Positions 26,479 through 34,959 of a stretch of 53,811 nt of DNA are shown here, in pieces; position 1 is the stretch's first letter, and every line of letters begins with the position of its first letter. This DNA is from Gammaproteobacteria bacterium. Its GTDB lineage: Bacteria > Pseudomonadota > Gammaproteobacteria > Ga0077536. The notes below the pieces were generated by a model. The model ran no database searches and had not been told where the DNA came from. It was given only the letters and a program-made list of their open reading frames with translations. The position numbers and the translations under genes are program-made. The stretch covers positions 1 through 53,811 of the forward strand of contig SHZJ01000023.1 in the NCBI GenBank assembly GCA_009692365.1, given 5' to 3'.

Positions 26479-27402
26479 TTAGAGGCGAATTTCGCCGGTG
26501 CTGAGGGTGTGCCCGGTAGTGCTCATCTCCACGCAGAGCAGGCCGTATTCGGGCACCTCGATCCAGGAACTGGAGTCGCGGGTGAGGGGCTCGGAGGCGA
26601 TGAGGATGGCGTCGGCAGATTCTTCCGCGCCGACCATTTTCCATTCGCCATCGTGCTGCCCAAAGTCACGGCCCACGGTGTACCACAGGCTGAGATAGCG
26701 CAGGTTGGCTTCATTGACCCGCGCCGGGTCTTCGGTTCGGTAGCGGCCAAAATCGTAGCAATAGCGGGTGGCGAGGGCGACCCGGCCGTCGGTCATAAAC
26801 AGATTGACCGACGAGGCGACGTGGATGCCCACCCGTCGGCGGGCCTGCCCGATCATCTCCAGCGCCTCCATCACCGCCGCCCGCAGCGCCACCGCGGTGA
26901 TAGCCAGCGGGTCGCTCAGCCGCGACACCACCAGCGCGGCGATCCACTCGCTGTCGGTAGTGCCGCAGATTTGATTGCGCCAGCGCGCCGGGAGGCTGCC
27001 AACCAGGTGCTCACGAATTTCGGCAAAGCGGTACAGGTCGCCGTTGTGGGCCAGCGCCAGGGTGGTGCCTTCGAACGTAAAGGGGTGGGTGTTCTGCAGG
27101 GAGATAGTGACCTCGGTGCTATAGGCGACCCCCCGCACATGCGCCAGGAGCGCCGCCGCCCGCACCTTACTCGCCAGTGCTTTAAGGTTGCGGTCGAACA
27201 CCGGCAGCGCGGTGGAGCGGTGCTCCCAAGGGCGCTGCGGGGTCTGCGAGTGCGGGTCCCAGGCCAGCATCCCGAAACCCGCCAGATTGAGCAGGTTGAG
27301 CATGCGCGGGTTGAAGGCCTGTTTGACCAACGCGCTGTCGGGCTGATACAGCAGATGGTCGAGCAGCACCGGGCGGCCGAGGTACATCAAAACACGGCAC
27401 AT
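26479..27402 (-). CDS. Class II glutamine amidotransferase (Gn-AT type) family protein
   Basis: ATG 27402 places the nucleophile cysteine at position 2 (MCRVLMYLG), as this Ntn-hydrolase fold requires; a longer in-frame extension would bury it and was rejected. Further motifs are AHVRGVAYS, LAHNGDLYRF and CGTTDSEW. The product of 307 residues contains only the glutaminase-type domain, with no synthetase domain, as in the YafJ/EgtC-like group. It probably hydrolyses a gamma-glutamyl amide or related bond; the substrate is unknown. It is divergent from the crotonase gene. Confidence 0.88.
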   Translation of the reverse strand: MCRVLMYLGRPVLLDHLLYQPDSALVKQAFNPRMLNLLNLAGFGMLAWDPHSQTPQRPWEHRSTALPVFDRNLKALASKVRAAALLAHVRGVAYSTEVTISLQNTHPFTFEGTTLALAHNGDLYRFAEIREHLVGSLPARWRNQICGTTDSEWIAALVVSRLSDPLAITAVALRAAVMEALEMIGQARRRVGIHVASSVNLFMTDGRVALATRYCYDFGRYRTEDPARVNEANLRYLSLWYTVGRDFGQHDGEWKMVGAEESADAILIASEPLTRDSSSWIEVPEYGLLCVEMSTTGHTLSTGEIRL

Positions 27403-27492
27403 GGGTAGCTCCGTTGGGTTTCCAGCGCGGGCGTGATTGCGTATCGTTCGGTGCTGCGTAACGCCTGACAATCTACCGTGATGGAGCCCCCC

Positions 27493-28314
27493 ATGAAACA
27501 CCCTACCCCGCCGCCTTGCGTCTATGAGACGTTGCTCATTCGCCACGAAGGGGCCTTGGACTGGGTGACCATGAATCGTCCGGCGACGCTCAACGCGCTG
27601 TCGATCGAGATGCAGCTAGAACTCCAACACTACTTCGACGGGCTGTACCGCACGCCGCAAACGCGGGTGGTTATCCTGCGCGGCGCGGGGCGCGCGTTTT
27701 GCTCGGGGCTCGACCTCAAGGAAATCGACCTCGCCAAAGACATCGCCAACCCGGTCGACGGTTTGCGCCTGCAGCAGCGCGTGGCGGATATCATCAAACT
27801 CATGCGGCGCTGCCCCCAGCCCATCATCTCGCTCATCAACGGCGCGGCGAGCGGCGGTGGCATGGCCTTGGCGCTCGCCAGCGACGTGCGCATCGCCAGC
27901 CCGACGGCGCGCCTGAATGCGGCTTTCATTCGGCTGGGCGTGACCGCTTGCGATGTGGGCACCAGTTATTTTTTGCCGCGCTTGGTCGGCGCCGCGGTGG
28001 CCTCGGAGATGATGCTCACGGGACGCTTTATCGATGCTGCGCGCGCCGAGCGGGTGGGGCTGGTGTCGGCCGTGGTCCCCGAAGGAGAACTGGAGGCGGC
28101 GGGTTTGGCGATGGCGCAGGACATGCTACTGGCCGCACCCTTGGGCCTGCGCTTGACCAAAGACGGCATCAATCAGAATTTGAACGCCCCCAGTCTGGAG
28201 GCCGCCATGGCGTTAGAAGACCGTCAGCAAATTCTGTGTGGCCACACCGAGGACGTCAAAGAAGCCTTTCACGCGTTTCTGGAAAAACGTAAGCCCCACT
28301 ACCAGGACCGCTAA
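27493..28314 (+). CDS. Enoyl-CoA hydratase/isomerase (crotonase) family protein
   Basis: The 273-residue protein has the crotonase oxyanion-hole elements: RAFCSGLDLKEID near residue 75, and NGAASGGGMALALASDV near 118. In the next segment, FIRLGVTACDVGTSYFL, an aspartate stands near the place where hydratases carry glutamate, so the reaction may differ from simple hydration. GGAG seven bases before ATG 27493 supports that start over the ATG at 27481. It is followed four bases later by the SDR gene, forming an operon. It probably acts on a CoA thioester in the catabolic cluster. Confidence 0.88.
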   Translation: MKHPTPPPCVYETLLIRHEGALDWVTMNRPATLNALSIEMQLELQHYFDGLYRTPQTRVVILRGAGRAFCSGLDLKEIDLAKDIANPVDGLRLQQRVADIIKLMRRCPQPIISLINGAASGGGMALALASDVRIASPTARLNAAFIRLGVTACDVGTSYFLPRLVGAAVASEMMLTGRFIDAARAERVGLVSAVVPEGELEAAGLAMAQDMLLAAPLGLRLTKDGINQNLNAPSLEAAMALEDRQQILCGHTEDVKEAFHAFLEKRKPHYQDR

Positions 28315-28318
28315 GCCG

Positions 28319-29089
28319 ATGAACAGTCTCTTTTCCATTCAAGGCCGGGTCGCGTTGGTGACCGGTGGCTCACGCGGCATCGGTGCCATGATCGCGCGCG
28401 CCTTCGTGGTGGCGGGAGCGCGGGTGTATATCTCCTCGCGCAAAGCCGCCGCCTGCGAGGCGACCGCGCGCGAACTCAGCGCCCTGGGCGAGTGTTACGC
28501 GCTGCCGGCCGATTTGGGGCACTTGGCCAGCGCCGACTGGCTGGCCGCGGAGTTGGGCGCGCGCGAAGCGCGGCTTGATATTCTGGTCAATAACGCGGGG
28601 GCTACGTGGGGTTCGACGATCGATGCCTTCCCGGAGCAGGGCTGGGACAAAGTCATGGATTTGAACGTGAAGTCGGTATTTTTTCTCACCCAAAAACTGC
28701 TGCCGCTGCTGACCCACTCGGCGAGTGCTGCCGAGCCCTCGCGGGTGATCAACATCGGCTCGGTCGACGGGATGCATACCCCGGCGTTCGATAATTTTTC
28801 CTACGGCCCCTCAAAAGCCGCGCTGCACCACCTCACCCGGATGCTGGCCAAACATCTGGCGCCGCGCTTTGTGACCGTCAACGCCATCGCCCCCGGCCCT
28901 TTCGCCACCGCCATGATGGCGCCGATGATGGCGAGCATCGGCGCGCAAATTCTCGCGGCGGTGCCGTTGGGCCGGCTGGGGGAGGGCGACGACATCGGTG
29001 GGGTCGCGGTGTTTTTAGCGGCGCGTGCCGGGGCCTTCATCACCGGCGCCGTGTTGCCGGTGGACGGTGGGCTGTTGGGGGCTAGTTGA
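28319..29089 (+). CDS. Short-chain dehydrogenase/reductase
   Basis: The 256-residue protein is a classical SDR: TGGSRGIG cofactor loop near residue 15, LDILVNNAGATWGS near 84, catalytic serine in INIGSVDG and YxxxK in FSYGPSKAALHH. It ends with the common AAFITGAVLPVDGG-like segment. It uses NAD(P)H for alcohol-ketone interconversion in the cytoplasm. ATG 28319 follows the crotonase stop by four bases; the in-frame upstream extension lies inside the crotonase and was rejected. In the cluster it could oxidise a ring alcohol made by the P450. Confidence 0.92.
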   Translation: MNSLFSIQGRVALVTGGSRGIGAMIARAFVVAGARVYISSRKAAACEATARELSALGECYALPADLGHLASADWLAAELGAREARLDILVNNAGATWGSTIDAFPEQGWDKVMDLNVKSVFFLTQKLLPLLTHSASAAEPSRVINIGSVDGMHTPAFDNFSYGPSKAALHHLTRMLAKHLAPRFVTVNAIAPGPFATAMMAPMMASIGAQILAAVPLGRLGEGDDIGGVAVFLAARAGAFITGAVLPVDGGLLGAS

Positions 29090-29246
29090 GCGCTGCCCGG
29101 CCCACCACGGGCCGCCGCGGCCGAACGCCATGCGGGTCGCCGTGGCGGGCGGCGAAGGTAGGTCGACCCTCACGGTAGGCGGCGCGGCGGGCGCGGTCCG
29201 CGGTCGCGTTAGTATCTTTCCCATTCACTAAACCCCGAGGAATCTC

Positions 29247-30038
29247 ATGCTAATTCCCACTCTCGACGACTACTCAAAAAAATACGAACACATTAAATTC
29301 CAGCGTGAAGACGGCATTTTGCAGCTCACGTTACACAGCGAGGGCCAAGATTTGGTCTGGGGTTTTGCGCCCCATCAGGAACTCGGCTACTGCTTTGCCG
29401 ACATCGCGGCGGATCCGGACAACAAAGTCATTATTCTCACCGGCGCGGGCGAGACCTTTATCCACAAAGAAGACTTGGGCGGCGGGAGCGGTGTGACCGC
29501 CAAGGTGTGGGCGGAACATGTGCTGCCCGACGCCAAGCGCCTGCTGACCAATCTGCTGGAAATTCAGGCGCCGATGATCGCGGCGGTCAACGGGCCGGCC
29601 ACGGTACATGCGGAACTCGCCTTGCTGTGCGATATCGTGCTGGCAGCGGACCACAGCACTTTTCAGGATGCGCCGCACTACCCCAGCGGCTTGGTTCCCG
29701 GCGACGGCGTGCACGTGGTGTGGCCGATGTTATTGGGCTTGAACCGGGCGCGCTATTTTTTGCTGACCGGTCAGATATTGTCGGCGCAGCAGGCACTCGA
29801 TTTAGGCGTGGTCAACGAAGTCCTGCCGCAGGCAGCCTTGCTCCAACGGGCGTGGGAACTCGCGCGCATCGTCCGGGCCCGCCCCGCGCTCACCACCCGC
29901 CTCACGCGCGAAGCCATGCTGATTCAGGTCAAGCGCGCGATGCTCGAAGCGCTGCCCTACGGACTGGCGCTAGAAGGCCTCGCCGCGTGTGATTTCTGGC
30001 CTGCCAGCTTTGCGGCAGAAAACATCGCCAAACGCTAG
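29247..30038 (+). CDS. 6-oxocamphor hydrolase-like crotonase (C-C bond hydrolase)
   Basis: This 263-residue crotonase resembles Rhodococcus 6-oxocamphor hydrolase, which cleaves a bicyclic beta-diketone by retro-Claisen hydrolysis without CoA. H121, H144, D153 and E243 of the present protein sit in matching motifs (VHAEL, FQDAPHYPSGLVPGDG, YGLALEGL), each one residue before OCH H122, H145, D154 and E244 as I recall them. N-terminal phrases such as DLVWGF and YFLLTGQ also match. GAGGA precedes the ATG. It follows the crotonase-SDR pair by about 150 bases. The enzyme likely opens a ring between two carbonyls; the actual substrate is unknown. Confidence 0.83.
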   Translation: MLIPTLDDYSKKYEHIKFQREDGILQLTLHSEGQDLVWGFAPHQELGYCFADIAADPDNKVIILTGAGETFIHKEDLGGGSGVTAKVWAEHVLPDAKRLLTNLLEIQAPMIAAVNGPATVHAELALLCDIVLAADHSTFQDAPHYPSGLVPGDGVHVVWPMLLGLNRARYFLLTGQILSAQQALDLGVVNEVLPQAALLQRAWELARIVRARPALTTRLTREAMLIQVKRAMLEALPYGLALEGLAACDFWPASFAAENIAKR

Positions 30039-30057
30039 GCCAGCCAAGGTGCGTGCT

Positions 30058-30144
30058 GCCGCCCTTGCAGGCGGCGGTGCGCGCTGCTCGGCGCGCGGAG
30101 CCAGGCTAGCCAAGGCACGCCTGCCGCCGCCCTGGCGCGGCGGC
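30058..30144. terminator. Two strong stem-loops between convergent genes
   Basis: The first hairpin has arms GCCGCC/GGCGGC with a six-base loop (30058-30075). The second has arms GCCGCCGC/GCGGCGGC with a six-base loop (30123-30144). Each follows an AGCCAAGG word, so the unit looks duplicated. They lie between the end of the crotonase gene and the end of the TPR gene, a natural place for a two-way terminator. No T-run follows. Confidence 0.45.
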
Positions 30145-30156
30145 GCGCCCAGGGGT

Positions 30157-31482
30157 TTAGAGCGCCGCCAGGATTTTTTCTGCCTGGGCAAAAACCGTCT
30201 GCCAGTCGCCGGGACGCGGCTGACGGAGGGGCTGCATGCTGGGATACCACGCCTGCACGCGGGCATCCGTGGCATAGACCCAGTAGGGCTTGTATTGCAG
30301 CAGATTGAGCACCGGCTTGCCGAGGCTCGCGGCTAAGTGGGCCAACGCGGTGTCGGTCATCACCACCATGTCGAGGTGGGCGACGACCGCTGCCGTATCA
30401 GCGAAAGTTTCCAGACTACCGGCCAGATCGCAGACTAGTGGCAGGGCGCTGTGGGTTTGCAAATCTTGCTGGCAGGGTCCTTTCTGCAGGCTATACCACT
30501 GCAAAGCGGGGTTTTCTGCGAGCTTAAGAAACCGCTCCAGCCCGGTCGCACGTTTCGCATTGTCTTTAAACGTCAGGCTGCCGCTCCACACGAAGCCAAT
30601 TTTTTTTCGCCCCGGCGCGTGCTGCGCTAGCCAGGCAAATTTCGTCGCGGCCGCCACCGGAATGTGCAGCGCGGCGGGTGGTGGTACCTGGTGGTCGTCA
30701 ATTGCCAACAAGCCCAGCAGCGACATTAGCGGGCAGTAGTAGTCGGCGGCGGGTAGCGCGCCGGCGGGATGCACCAGCGTGACCTCGAGTCGACCAAACA
30801 GCGCGTGCAATGCGGGCTGACACGCCAGGCTCAGCGCGCAAGTGGGATAGCGGGCTTTGAGCGGCGCCAGCAAGCGGGCCGCGAGCAGGGTGTCACCAAA
30901 ACCCTGCTCGGCGGTGAGCAGCAGGTGGCGGTGCTGAAGATCTTCGCCGTGCCAGCGCGGGCAGTCGACCGGCGGGACCGGCAGGGCGCCCAAATCCCAA
31001 CGGGCTTCGTAGTCCTGCCACCCCGGCACAAAATTCCCCAGCTGCAAATTGGTCAGCGCCCGCTCCCACCGCCAAGTGGCCGGGGCGTCTGCGAGTTGCA
31101 ACAGGTCGTTGAGGATGGCCAGCGCGGCCTGCGGCTGGCCAGCTTCGCGCAGGGTAACTGCGTGGTTGAGGCGCAGCGTGGCGTCGCTGGGTGCCAGCGC
31201 CACGGCGCGTTGATGGCAGTCCAAGGCTTCGGCTACCCGGTCACAATCTTTTAGTGCATTGCCCAGATTGCTCAGCACACCCGCCTGCTTGGGCCGCAGG
31301 GCGAGCGCGCGGTGGTAGCAGGCAATCGCCGCCGGATAGTGACGCAACGCACGCAACAGCACGCCGAAGTTGGCCCACATATCGGCGTCGTTGGGATGCT
31401 GCTCCAAAAACGCCGGGTAGGCGGCGAGCGCCGCCGGGAATTGCTGAGCCTGCTGCAGGCTAAGAATCTTGTCCCGGTCCAT
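30157..31482 (-). CDS. TPR-repeat protein with a glycosyltransferase-9/41-like C-terminal domain
   Basis: The 441-residue protein starts with about three to four tetratricopeptide repeats (for example WANFGVLLRALRHYPAAIAC and LSNLGNALKDCDRVAEALDC). After residue ~190 the sequence changes to a Rossmann-like domain with LLTAEQGFGDTLLAARLLAP and KIGFVWSGSLTFKDNAKR, seen in TPR-glycosyltransferase fusion proteins. No signal or membrane segment is visible. ATG 31482 was preferred to the GTG two codons upstream. It is the last gene of the minus-strand catabolic run, 24 bases after the DUF35 gene, and may be only a passenger there. Confidence 0.8.
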   Translation of the reverse strand: MDRDKILSLQQAQQFPAALAAYPAFLEQHPNDADMWANFGVLLRALRHYPAAIACYHRALALRPKQAGVLSNLGNALKDCDRVAEALDCHQRAVALAPSDATLRLNHAVTLREAGQPQAALAILNDLLQLADAPATWRWERALTNLQLGNFVPGWQDYEARWDLGALPVPPVDCPRWHGEDLQHRHLLLTAEQGFGDTLLAARLLAPLKARYPTCALSLACQPALHALFGRLEVTLVHPAGALPAADYYCPLMSLLGLLAIDDHQVPPPAALHIPVAAATKFAWLAQHAPGRKKIGFVWSGSLTFKDNAKRATGLERFLKLAENPALQWYSLQKGPCQQDLQTHSALPLVCDLAGSLETFADTAAVVAHLDMVVMTDTALAHLAASLGKPVLNLLQYKPYWVYATDARVQAWYPSMQPLRQPRPGDWQTVFAQAEKILAAL

Positions 31483-31506
31483 CGGCACCGCCGGCCCGCG
31501 CGCGGC

Positions 31507-31929
31507 TTAGGTCGCTTGCAGCCGGAACACCGGCAAATATTGGCCGTTGGGGTGGGCCGCAAACGCCACGCTGACCGCGGCGCCGATAGCGACCTCCGCC
31601 GCGGTAGCCTCGATGAGGTTGCTGATCATTTTTAAGCCCGGCTGTTCAACCAGTTCTACTTCGACCACCAGATAGGGCACTTTCGCGACAGCCGCCGGGT
31701 GCACCGGGTGGGTGATTTCGGTCCAGGTGGTGAGGTGGCCGCGTCCGCTGAGCAGCGCCCACTCGTGTTTTTGCGACTGGCAGTCCAGACACAGCGGTGC
31801 CGGCTCCCAACGCAAACGGCGGCAGTCTAGGCAGCGCTGCACGCGCAATTCACCGGCATTGGCGGCCGCCCAATAAGGCTCGCTGCCAAATTCTGGAACG
31901 GGGTAGGGGAAAGTGTCGAGGGTGCTCAT
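31507..31929 (-). CDS. DUF35 OB-fold/zinc-ribbon protein, partner of the thiolase-fold enzyme
   Basis: The 140-residue protein has the two-part DUF35 layout: a rubredoxin-like zinc ribbon from CLDC (near residue 33) and CLDC (near residue 47), then an OB-fold (LTTWTEITHPVHPA, AFAAHPNGQYLPVF). Its start overlaps the stop of the thiolase-fold gene (ATGA). Family members form complexes with thiolase-like enzymes, including the ChsH2-type domain with the Ltp2 retro-aldolase of steroid breakdown. It probably brings the acyl-CoA to the active site of its neighbour. Confidence 0.9.
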   Translation of the reverse strand: MSTLDTFPYPVPEFGSEPYWAAANAGELRVQRCLDCRRLRWEPAPLCLDCQSQKHEWALLSGRGHLTTWTEITHPVHPAAVAKVPYLVVEVELVEQPGLKMISNLIEATAAEVAIGAAVSVAFAAHPNGQYLPVFRLQAT

Positions 31930-33095
31930 CGGTCGTGCCTCAGGATCATGGCCGAGGTGGGTACCGCGTTGCCGGCGGCGATAAACGCATACCGTGCGTC
32001 TTTGACCTGACAGCGCGCCACCCCGCGCAACTGGCGCACGGCTTCAATATTGTTCTGCATGCCGTGGAGGTAGCCTTCCGAGAGATTGCCGCCGCTGGTA
32101 TTCATGGGGAGTTCCCCGTCGGGCCATCGCAGCCGTCCGTTTTGCACAAAATCTTTGCCTTCGCCACGCTGACAAAAGCCGTAATCTTCTAGCGCCATCA
32201 GCACTAAAGGGGTGAAGTGGTCGTAGATAAAGGCGACGTCGATGTCGGCTTGCGTAATCCCGGCATCCCGAAAAATATGCTTGGCGATGACGGTGGATTC
32301 GCTGTGCACGCTATCCATGTCCTTCACGATAGAGCGATGGTTCCAGGCGCCGGCTCCGAAGCCGATGCCGGAAATATACACCGGCGAATGGGCCAAATCG
32401 CGCGCGTGGTCGGCCCGGGTGATCACGACCGCCGCGCCGCCATCGGTCTCCAAACAGCAATCGAGCAAGTGCAGCGGCGAGGCAATCATGCGTGAATTCT
32501 GGTGGTCCTCTAGGGTCATGGGGCGACCGTACATCATGGCGTTGGGATTGAGATTCGCATGCTGGCGACAGGCCACGGCGATTTCCCCAAAGTGCTCACT
32601 TTTCGTGCCGTAGAGATGCATGTGCCGGCGCGCCGCCAGCGCCACCATTTGGGCCGGGCTAAAGAGTCCGTAGGGCGATTGATAGCTGTGCAAGCCCGCC
32701 GCGCCCGGCGCGTTGGAGGCCTGACCAAAACGCGCCGTGCCGCGGCCCGAGCGCTCGTTCATGGCACGAAACGCGACCACGGCGCGCGCCTGCCCGGTGG
32801 CCACCGCCATCGCGGCCAGCAGGATGCTGCCCACCGGCCCGCCGCCACCGCCGTAGGCCACTTCGCCCGTAAAGCGCAGTTCGGGGATCCCGAGATTGCG
32901 CGCAATGTCCACCGGATCGTTGTTGTCCATGGTGTATTTAGTCAGCCCGTCGATGTCCGAGGGCCGCAGCCCCGCATCGGCGATCGCCGCCCCAATGGCT
33001 TCGCAGGCGAGGGTAAGCTCGCTGCGGCCAGAGTCACGTGAGTATTCGGTGTGACCCACACCCACAATGCAGGTTTTGTCGCGTAGCAGTTCCAT
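31926..33095 (-). CDS. SCP2/Ltp2-like thiolase-fold protein lacking the usual nucleophilic cysteine
   Basis: The 389-residue protein starts ELLRDKTCIVGVGHTEYSRD, as in lipid-transfer-protein thiolases. Where thiolases carry the nucleophile cysteine, the segment reads VAYGGGGGPVGS without a cysteine. The late motif NTSGGNLSEGYLHGM keeps the glycine pair and histidine. Thiolase-fold proteins of this kind paired with DUF35 partners (Ltp2/ChsH2) act as retro-aldolases. ATG 33095 begins eight bases after the cupin stop. Role in C-C cleavage of an acyl-CoA is inferred. Confidence 0.85.
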   Translation of the reverse strand: MELLRDKTCIVGVGHTEYSRDSGRSELTLACEAIGAAIADAGLRPSDIDGLTKYTMDNNDPVDIARNLGIPELRFTGEVAYGGGGGPVGSILLAAMAVATGQARAVVAFRAMNERSGRGTARFGQASNAPGAAGLHSYQSPYGLFSPAQMVALAARRHMHLYGTKSEHFGEIAVACRQHANLNPNAMMYGRPMTLEDHQNSRMIASPLHLLDCCLETDGGAAVVITRADHARDLAHSPVYISGIGFGAGAWNHRSIVKDMDSVHSESTVIAKHIFRDAGITQADIDVAFIYDHFTPLVLMALEDYGFCQRGEGKDFVQNGRLRWPDGELPMNTSGGNLSEGYLHGMQNNIEAVRQLRGVARCQVKDARYAFIAAGNAVPTSAMILRHDR

Positions 33096-33103
33096 AGTGT
33101 GTC

Positions 33104-33640
33104 CTAGCGATTGAGATGGGCGCCGACCAGCGCCCCGACGATGTGACACGGTTCTTCCCACGGATTTAGCCAGCGGTGTTGGGTGCCGCTTTGCACCACG
33201 ACATCGCCGGCGGCGAGGGTCGTTTTAGAGCCCTCGTCGAGCTCCAGAACGCAGCGTCCCGACACCACATAGAGCATGTCGGTCGAGGCGGAGCGGTGCA
33301 TCCCCGGATCCGCGGGCGTGAAATGACTGAGCAGGCCGGGGAAGCGTTTTTCGGCCTCCACCGCGATGGTCGCGGCATCCATGCTCAGGTCGGGCGGCGT
33401 GCTGTCTGGGGCCAGAATAAACTCGATAAAACGCACCCCGTTGAGCGGCGGAAACCAAGTGTGGTGGGCGGGCTCCAGACCGGCGTCGGGATAAGCGAGC
33501 GGCGCGTCCGATCCCCACAGCGTGGTTAGCGCAACCCCTGCAAGACCCGGCACTGCGACCCCCGCGACCGGCGCGTCGCTGGCAACGATGGAGCGTCCAT
33601 TCGCCGCATGACCGGTGACTACGCGTCTGAAAGTGGCCAT
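33104..33640 (-). CDS. Cupin-domain protein
   Basis: The 178-residue protein has one cupin barrel in its C-terminal half: ADPGMHRSASTDMLYVVSG (first motif) and LAAGDVVVQSGTQHRW (second motif, with a histidine). The first motif has only one of the usual two histidines, in GMHRS, so metal binding is uncertain. The N-terminal half, GVALTTLWGSDAPLAYPD, is conserved in cupins found next to short-chain dehydrogenases and catabolic genes. A GGGAGAAC before ATG 33640 sets the start. A role in redox or isomerisation chemistry, or in sensing, is possible. Confidence 0.82.
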   Translation of the reverse strand: MATFRRVVTGHAANGRSIVASDAPVAGVAVPGLAGVALTTLWGSDAPLAYPDAGLEPAHHTWFPPLNGVRFIEFILAPDSTPPDLSMDAATIAVEAEKRFPGLLSHFTPADPGMHRSASTDMLYVVSGRCVLELDEGSKTTLAAGDVVVQSGTQHRWLNPWEEPCHIVGALVGAHLNR

Positions 33641-33701
33641 CAAGTTCTCCCCTGTGTGTTGGTGGGTGGCCGCCGGTCGGTGCCGGCGGCGCAGGTTTTT
33701 T

Positions 33702-34949
33702 TTAGTGCGTCAGGGGGTGGGTGCGTAACCGCAGTTCGCGCAATCCCCGCGTGCCGAGAAAGGGCAGCCATTGCAAGGGCCCAGGGGCGAGCGCCAGTGC
33801 GGGCCAACGTTTGACGATGAGTGGAATGGCGATGCCCGCTTCCAGTCGCGCCAGTGGTGCGCCCAAGCAAAAGTGCTGACCAAAACCAAAGCCCACATGC
33901 CGCTGGGGGCCGCGGTCTAGGCGCAGGCGTTCGGGTTCGTCAAAGGCCAGCGGGTCTCGGTTGGCGAGCGAGAGGATTAAAAAGACCCGTTGCCCAGCGC
34001 GCATGGACTGGCCGGCGAATTCAAAATCCTCCCGCGCCACGCGCACCACGGTTTTACCCGGCCCGTCGTAACGCATGAATTCTTCCAGCGCCTGTTTCAT
34101 CTCCACGCGGTCTTCGCGCACGGCCGCCAGTTGGTCGGGATGGCGCAGCAGGGCCAGCACGCCGTTGGCAATGAAGTTGGCGGTGGTCTCGTGGCCACCA
34201 AACAGCAGCAGCGTGCAGGTGGCCATGAGTTCGGCCTCCGAGAAGGTGTCGTCGGCGGCGCGGGCCCGCAGCAAAGCGCAGATGAGATTGTCTTCTGGCT
34301 GCTCGGTATAGCGTTGAAACAGCCCCCGAAAATAATTGACGAGGCCCGCCATGCCGGCGGCCACGCTGCCGTAGCGCGAGGGGTCGTCCAGCCCGGTGGA
34401 GACCAGCGGGGAGACTTTGGCAGTCCATTGCTCGAAGTCATGACGGTCTGCCACCGGCACGCCCAGCATCTCCGCAATGATGATGGAGGGCAGCGGTGCG
34501 GCGACGGTAGCGATGAGGTCAAATTCGCCGCGAGCCGGCACCGCGGCGATCAGTTCGTGACACAGTTGCTCGGCGCGCGCGCGCAGTTTGGCGATAGATT
34601 GGGGGGTAAACGCCTGGTTGCAGAGTCGCCGCAGGCGGGTGTGGTCGGGCTCCTCTTTAAACACCATCCAGCCGCTGAGCACCTCGAAAGCCTGCCGCAC
34701 CAGCGGATCGGTGTCTGGCCCTGAGAGCTTTTTGCGGATGTAGGGTTCAATGCGGTCGCACGAGAAACGCGGGTCGCGCAGCGCCTCTGCGACATGCCGG
34801 TGGCTGGTGATCAACCACGAGCGATAACGCGCGTCCCAGTACACCGGGGTGAGTTCGCGCAGCGCGGCGAAATAGCCGTGCGGGTCGGCGATGGCGGCCG
34901 CCGACATGAGGTCTGGGGCGGCGGGGTCCAGCGCAGTAGTCACGCTCAT
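33702..34949 (-). CDS. Cytochrome P450
   Basis: The 415-residue soluble P450 has the I-helix motif LLFGGHETTANFI (near residue 240), the K-helix ExxR in EEFMRYDGPGKTVVRVARED, and the heme-ligand loop FGFGQHFCLGAPLARLE near residue 345. It is full length for bacterial class I enzymes, which take electrons from a ferredoxin and reductase; none is encoded beside it. It starts at ATG 34949, ten bases after the LLM gene; the earlier in-frame ATG lies inside that gene. It may hydroxylate the starting hydrocarbon of the cluster. Confidence 0.95.
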   Translation of the reverse strand: MSVTTALDPAAPDLMSAAAIADPHGYFAALRELTPVYWDARYRSWLITSHRHVAEALRDPRFSCDRIEPYIRKKLSGPDTDPLVRQAFEVLSGWMVFKEEPDHTRLRRLCNQAFTPQSIAKLRARAEQLCHELIAAVPARGEFDLIATVAAPLPSIIIAEMLGVPVADRHDFEQWTAKVSPLVSTGLDDPSRYGSVAAGMAGLVNYFRGLFQRYTEQPEDNLICALLRARAADDTFSEAELMATCTLLLFGGHETTANFIANGVLALLRHPDQLAAVREDRVEMKQALEEFMRYDGPGKTVVRVAREDFEFAGQSMRAGQRVFLILSLANRDPLAFDEPERLRLDRGPQRHVGFGFGQHFCLGAPLARLEAGIAIPLIVKRWPALALAPGPLQWLPFLGTRGLRELRLRTHPLTH

Positions 34950-34959
34950 CGGCGGCGGC

